Below, one piece after another: positions 60,840 to 64,000 of a stretch of 64,000 bases of DNA. Below the pieces are notes generated by a model, which searched no databases, was not told the DNA's origin, and worked only from the letters and a program-made list of their open reading frames with translations. The number at the start of each line of letters is the position of its first letter. Position 1 is the first letter of the stretch. The position numbers and the translations under genes are program-made. The stretch is from positions 159,998 through 223,997 of the forward strand of contig NZ_KB903359.1 of assembly GCF_000379665.1 (NCBI RefSeq). Direction: 5' to 3'. Source of the stretch: Butyricimonas synergistica DSM 23225 (GTDB taxonomy: Bacteria; Bacteroidota; Bacteroidia; Bacteroidales; Marinifilaceae).

Positions 60840-62159
60840 TTATTTCGTTATTTGAGTTTGTTCTATCGTTCCGTTCAAGTTATCATTCTCGTTTAGTGTG
60901 CCCAGCCTGACGGGCACGATCCGGTTCGCCAGCGTCCGGTCGTAAGGAAGTTCCACCCGGATATAGTTGTCCGTGAATCCGCAGATCGACCCATTCGTGT
61001 CGCTATCCTCGAACAGCACGGGGCGCACCTCGTCATGGTGAGCCGCGTAGAAGGAGTGCAGCTTCTGTTCGGACACGTCAAGCAGGACGTTTACCCTCCT
61101 GTGTTTTTCTGTTTGCGTTACGATGTATGGTATTTCGAGTGCTTTTGTTCCGGAGCGTTCCGAGTAGGGAAACACGTGCAGTTGCGACACGTCGAGTCCT
61201 TCGATAAATTCCCGTGCGTCCTCGAATGCCTCCGGGGTTTCCCCGCGCATTCCGGCGATGACGTCCACGCCGATGAATGCGTCGGGCATGAGAGTCTTGA
61301 TCTCCTGTACTTTCATCGCAAACAGTTCCCGCTCGTAGCGGCGTTTCATGAGGCGTAAAACCTCGTTGTTGCCGGATTGCAGTGGCACGTGGAAGTGTGG
61401 CATGAAACGGCGGGACGATGCCACGAAACGGATAATCTCGTCGGTCAGCAGGTTTGGTTCGATGGACGAAACGCGGAAGCGGTCAACTTCCTCCACTTCG
61501 TCGAGAGCCTGCAATAGCTGGATGAATGTTTCTCCCGAGCCTCTCCCGAAATCGCCCGTGTTCACACCCGTGAGGATGATCTCGCGAATACCCCGTGCCG
61601 CCGCATCCTGTGCTGCTTCGAGTACGGCTTGTATCGAGGCGCTGCGGCTGCGCCCGCGGGCGTAAGGGATCGTGCAATACGTGCAGAAATAGTCGCATCC
61701 GTCCTGTATCTTGAGGAAACTGCGGGTGCGGTCGCCGTACGAGTAGGCAAGGTCGAAACCGGCTACCTTGAAGATGTCGCACGAGTGCGGTTCCTGTTTT
61801 TCCTGTTCCTCGAGGTGGGTGAGGTAGTGAGCCACGTTGAATTTGTCACGGGCACTGAGCACGAGGTTCACTCCCTCGATAGCCATGATCTCCCGTGCCC
61901 GTAGCTGGGCGTAACATCCCACAACCACAATATAAGCGCCGGGGTTACGGTGGATGATTTTCCGTATCATCTGCCGTCCCTTTTTCTCCGCTATGTCGGT
62001 GACGCTGCACGTGTTGATAACGAAAATATCCGCCCCATCCTTCTCCCCGACAGTCACGGCACCCGCTTGTTCGAGGCTATGTTTGATGGTGGAGGTCTCC
62101 GAGAAATTCAATTTGCATCCTAACGTGATGTACGCTACACTCTTCCCTGCTATATTCAT
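60840..62159 (-). CDS. mtaB: tRNA N6-threonylcarbamoyladenosine methylthiotransferase MtaB
   Basis: A 439-aa radical-SAM enzyme that adds the 2-methylthio group to t6A37 in tRNA. The UPF0004 domain has three Cys for the auxiliary cluster (GCKLNFSE, NTCSVTDIAEKKGRQ, VVGCYAQL); the SAM cluster is CDYFCTYCTIPYARGRSRS. A TRAM-like C-terminus follows. LGCKLN rather than LGCPKN separates MtaB from RimO; absence of the ISQ..P pattern separates it from MiaB. Start at the ATG at 62159; the frame is open to a TTG at 62189, but a TACCTTTG promoter box overlaps there. Confidence 0.92.
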   Translation of the reverse strand: MNIAGKSVAYITLGCKLNFSETSTIKHSLEQAGAVTVGEKDGADIFVINTCSVTDIAEKKGRQMIRKIIHRNPGAYIVVVGCYAQLRAREIMAIEGVNLVLSARDKFNVAHYLTHLEEQEKQEPHSCDIFKVAGFDLAYSYGDRTRSFLKIQDGCDYFCTYCTIPYARGRSRSASIQAVLEAAQDAAARGIREIILTGVNTGDFGRGSGETFIQLLQALDEVEEVDRFRVSSIEPNLLTDEIIRFVASSRRFMPHFHVPLQSGNNEVLRLMKRRYERELFAMKVQEIKTLMPDAFIGVDVIAGMRGETPEAFEDAREFIEGLDVSQLHVFPYSERSGTKALEIPYIVTQTEKHRRVNVLLDVSEQKLHSFYAAHHDEVRPVLFEDSDTNGSICGFTDNYIRVELPYDRTLANRIVPVRLGTLNENDNLNGTIEQTQITK

Positions 62160-62186
62160 GCGTGATTGTTTTATGTCTTGAGTGGA

Positions 62187-62194
62187 CAAAGGTA
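62187..62194 (-). promoter_or_regulatory. Candidate -7 box for the mtaB-epimerase-EFR1 operon
   Basis: TACCTTTG on the minus strand fits TAnnTTTG, 28 bases before the mtaB ATG at 62159. It supports that start over the TTG at 62189. Confidence 0.5.
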
Positions 62195-62197
62195 GTA

Positions 62198-62290
62198 AAT
62201 AATTGAAAATTGAAAATTGAAAATTGAAAATTGATTTTGTGACCGTGTAAAAAACTTGTAACTTGCAACCTCAAAACTTGCAACTCGCCG
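62198..62290. repeat. ATTGAAA tandem repeats and TTGTAACTTGCAA words before lpxB
   Basis: Five copies of the 7-mer ATTGAAA run head to tail from about 62202 (the last one partial), followed by AAACTTGTAACTTGCAACCT and ACTTGCAACTCGCCG-AAGGCGA. Both word types recur in the window (58945-58960; 23268-23386), so these are low-complexity repeats shared among intergenic spacers. They lie between divergent mtaB and lpxB. Confidence 0.6.
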
Positions 62291-62312
62291 AAGGCGATAA
62301 AACTAGGAGTAG

Positions 62313-63470
62313 ATGAAGTATTACGTTATTGCCGGAGAGGCATCGGGCGATCTGCACGCCTCGAATTTAATCAAGGGTCTGAAACGTCGTGACCCGGATG
62401 CGCTGGCGCGAGGCTGGGGGGGCGATCTGATGCGTGCTGCTGGCTGCGAGATCGTGCGCCATTACAAGGATACCGCCATCATGGGGTTCCTTACCGTGTT
62501 GAAGAACCTCGACAAGATCAAGGCGAATATAGACGAGTGTCGCCGGGATATTTTGGCGTGGCGCCCGGATGTCGTGATTCTCGTCGATTACGGGGGATTC
62601 AATCTCCGGGTGGCGAAGTTTATCAAGGAGGCGGGTATCCCAGTCTATTATTATATATCGCCTAAGATATGGGCGTGGAACACGGGACGGGTGAAGAAGA
62701 TCAAGCGCCTCGTCGATCGGATGTTCGTTATCTTCCCCTTTGAGGTCGGGTTTTATGCCCGGTATGATTATCCCGTTTATTACGCGGGTAACCCGCTGGT
62801 GGATGCCATCCATGACCGGGATCACAAGGACGAGACGTTCGAGGAATTTACCCGGCGGAACGGGTTGTCGGGAAAGCCAATCATCGCCCTCGTGGCGGGT
62901 AGCCGGGCACAGGAGTTGAAACACGTGTTGCCGAAGATGTTGTTGATGATACCCCACTTCCCGGGGCACGAGTTCGTGATTGCCGGGGCTCCCTCGATGA
63001 TGGATGCCGACTATGCGTCTTATATACAGGGAACGGGAGTGCGTATCGTGTACGGGCAGACCTACCGCCTCGTGAAACAAGCCCGTGCCGCACTGGTTAC
63101 CTCCGGGACGGCGACGTTAGAAACCGCCATACTGGGAACCCCGCAGGTGGTTTGTTATAGCGGGGAGGGGGGAGCTTTCAGCTATTTCTTGTTCAAGACC
63201 TTCGTGAAGGTAAAATTCATTTCGCTGGTTAACTTGATCGCGGGGAGAGAGGTCGTTCCCGAGCTGCTGATGCAGAAGTTGAATGAGCGGAACATCCTGC
63301 ACGAACTGTCTGCCATCTTGCCCGACGGGGAGAGCCGTGCTGCGATGCTTGCCGGTTACCGGGAGGTAAACGAGCGTCTCGGGGAACCGGGTGCCTCGGA
63401 TCGGTTCGCGGAGATGATGATCGGACAATTGAAAGAGAATGTCACTTCAAACAAGGATAAATCAAAATAA
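62313..63470 (+). CDS. lpxB: Lipid-A-disaccharide synthase
   Basis: A 385-aa peripheral inner-membrane glycosyltransferase (GT19) that joins UDP-2,3-diacylglucosamine and lipid X to form the lipid A disaccharide. Seen here: MKYYVIAGEASGDLHASNLIKGLKRRDPDALARGWGGDLM, the AGE.SGD signature; YYISPKIWAWNTGRVKKIKRLVDRMFVIFPFE; VAGSRAQELKHVLPKML; and ALVTSGTATLETAILGTPQVV near the nucleotide site. Length matches E. coli LpxB (382 aa). AGGAG lies 6 bases before the ATG. Followed by a small exported protein 8 bases later. Confidence 0.96.
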   Translation: MKYYVIAGEASGDLHASNLIKGLKRRDPDALARGWGGDLMRAAGCEIVRHYKDTAIMGFLTVLKNLDKIKANIDECRRDILAWRPDVVILVDYGGFNLRVAKFIKEAGIPVYYYISPKIWAWNTGRVKKIKRLVDRMFVIFPFEVGFYARYDYPVYYAGNPLVDAIHDRDHKDETFEEFTRRNGLSGKPIIALVAGSRAQELKHVLPKMLLMIPHFPGHEFVIAGAPSMMDADYASYIQGTGVRIVYGQTYRLVKQARAALVTSGTATLETAILGTPQVVCYSGEGGAFSYFLFKTFVKVKFISLVNLIAGREVVPELLMQKLNERNILHELSAILPDGESRAAMLAGYREVNERLGEPGASDRFAEMMIGQLKENVTSNKDKSK

Positions 63471-63478
63471 TCAAGACC

Positions 63479-63919
63479 ATGAAAACGGTTGTTATATCTA
63501 TGCTGGTTTTACTTTCTCTATGCGTCATGGGGGAGAACAAATGGCGGTTTACTGCCAAGGAGAAAAAGGTGATAGAGAAGGTTGTTTCCGAGATTCCGGA
63601 TTCTACCCGGAAGACATTCGACAAGCGTTACAAGGCTTGGAAGGATGCTTACATGAACAATCATGAAATACGGCTTAGCAGTCGGACGGAGTCTTCCAAA
63701 GAGGTGCCGGAATACAAGGAGCTCGTGAAGATGGGCGACCGGATTATTCCCTTGTTGATTCAGAAAATGAGCGAAGATATTGACCTTAATTTCTTCGATC
63801 TGGTGCCGTATCACGACCTGCAAACGAACGAAAAATTGAAAGTCCGCGGGATGATGAGCGAACAGGACAGGGCGTACCAAACCGTGTTGCTGTGGGTGAA
63901 GTCTATTTCTTTTCCTTGA
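63479..63919 (+). CDS. Exported protein of unknown function
   Basis: A 146-aa protein with an N-terminal signal (MKTVVISMLVLLSLCVMGENK, cleavage near residue 18-19; CVMGEN is not a standard lipobox). The mature part is charged and helical (FTAKEKKVIEKVVSEIPDSTRKTFDKRYKAWKDAYMNN; VKMGDRIIPLLIQKMSEDIDLNFFDLVPYHDL). I do not recognise a family. It is 8 bases after lpxB and likely co-transcribed. Its end overlaps the tail of the minus-strand gene at 63903 by 17 bases. Confidence 0.65.
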   Translation: MKTVVISMLVLLSLCVMGENKWRFTAKEKKVIEKVVSEIPDSTRKTFDKRYKAWKDAYMNNHEIRLSSRTESSKEVPEYKELVKMGDRIIPLLIQKMSEDIDLNFFDLVPYHDLQTNEKLKVRGMMSEQDRAYQTVLLWVKSISFP

Positions 63920-64000
63920 ACAGGAACTTGTTGCCGTCGAAGAATGCCTCGATAAGGTCGAAACGAATGAATCTGGCGAGGATCGTCTCCGCTTTCGGGC
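63903..64000 (-). CDS. 3' end of an unidentified minus-strand gene
   Basis: The last 32 codons of a gene entering from the right. Read on the minus strand the frame gives PKAETILARFIRFDLIEAFF, then DGNKFLFKEKK and TAG. The frame is open to the window edge and has the codon use of its neighbours. It converges with and overlaps the gene ending at 63919 by 17 bases. Too short to name. Confidence 0.55.
   Translation of the reverse strand, partial: PKAETILARFIRFDLIEAFFDGNKFLFKEKK

Overview
The window is chromosomal DNA from a Bacteroidales bacterium, most likely an Odoribacteraceae-type gut commensal such as Butyricimonas or Odoribacter (inference from gene content; I ran no search). The support is: a SusC/RagA TonB-dependent receptor, a Mfa1/Mfa2-type (type V) fimbrial locus with DUF3868 and DUF3575 partners, a ten-gene complex I operon with fused nuoCD and no nuoEFG, many Bacteroidetes-style lipoprotein signals, and promoters fitting the Bacteroidetes -7 box TAnnTTTG instead of the E. 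coli consensus. No insertion sequence, phage, CRISPR array or rRNA is visible. There is one tRNA, Ser-UGA.

Layout: 1-2556 is the 3' part of a SusC receptor with no SusD behind it. A 38-codon Lys-rich small gene lies on the minus strand at 2621-2737. 2909-7068 is a six-gene plus-strand operon: flavin reductase, DNA glycosylase, nicotinamidase, nicotinate phosphoribosyltransferase, ArsC-like protein and HD phosphohydrolase. 7092-12705 is a minus-strand tripartite RND efflux operon joined by ATGA overlaps. 13013-23256 is the complex I operon nuoA-B-CD-H-I-J-K-L-M-N, broken up by AT-rich intergenic repeats. 23394-28123 holds a small secreted protein, a DUF1573 protein, a long PurF-type amidotransferase, an HdeD/DUF308 membrane protein and an exported MsrB-MsrA fusion.

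28173-35790 is a fimbrial locus on the minus strand: AraC regulator, fimbrial lipoprotein, DUF3575 protein, DUF3868/OmpA-like protein, Mfa1-type major subunit, Mfa2-type minor subunit. A 12-bp hairpin separates the last two genes. 36401-46103 holds a NifX-like protein, a four-gene ion-transport and membrane operon (DedA, PMCA-type Ca2+ ATPase, CPA2 antiporter, CNNM/CorC), a small membrane-anchored protein, a GrpB protein and MarC. 46193-49207 is a lone 1004-residue lipoprotein resembling a fimbrial tip adhesin.

49777-57317 is markedly more AT-rich than its surroundings. It has a LytS/LytTR two-component system divergent from a second complete RND efflux operon. A 10-bp direct repeat with 21-bp period sits between the two, where a LytTR regulator would bind. 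The block ends in a strong terminator and the 3' end of tRNA-Ser, so it looks like a transferred, self-regulated efflux module. 57543-64000 returns to typical composition: NhaA, an EFR1-type ferredoxin, a UDP-glucuronate epimerase-like enzyme, MtaB, LpxB, a small exported protein and the tail of an unidentified minus-strand gene.

The points I rate most worth checking are the LytTR site and efflux module, the intergenic repeat families (one with a candidate two-arm fold), the hairpin and shared C-terminal tail in the fimbrial operon, and the 38-aa gene. Most single genes belong to known families.
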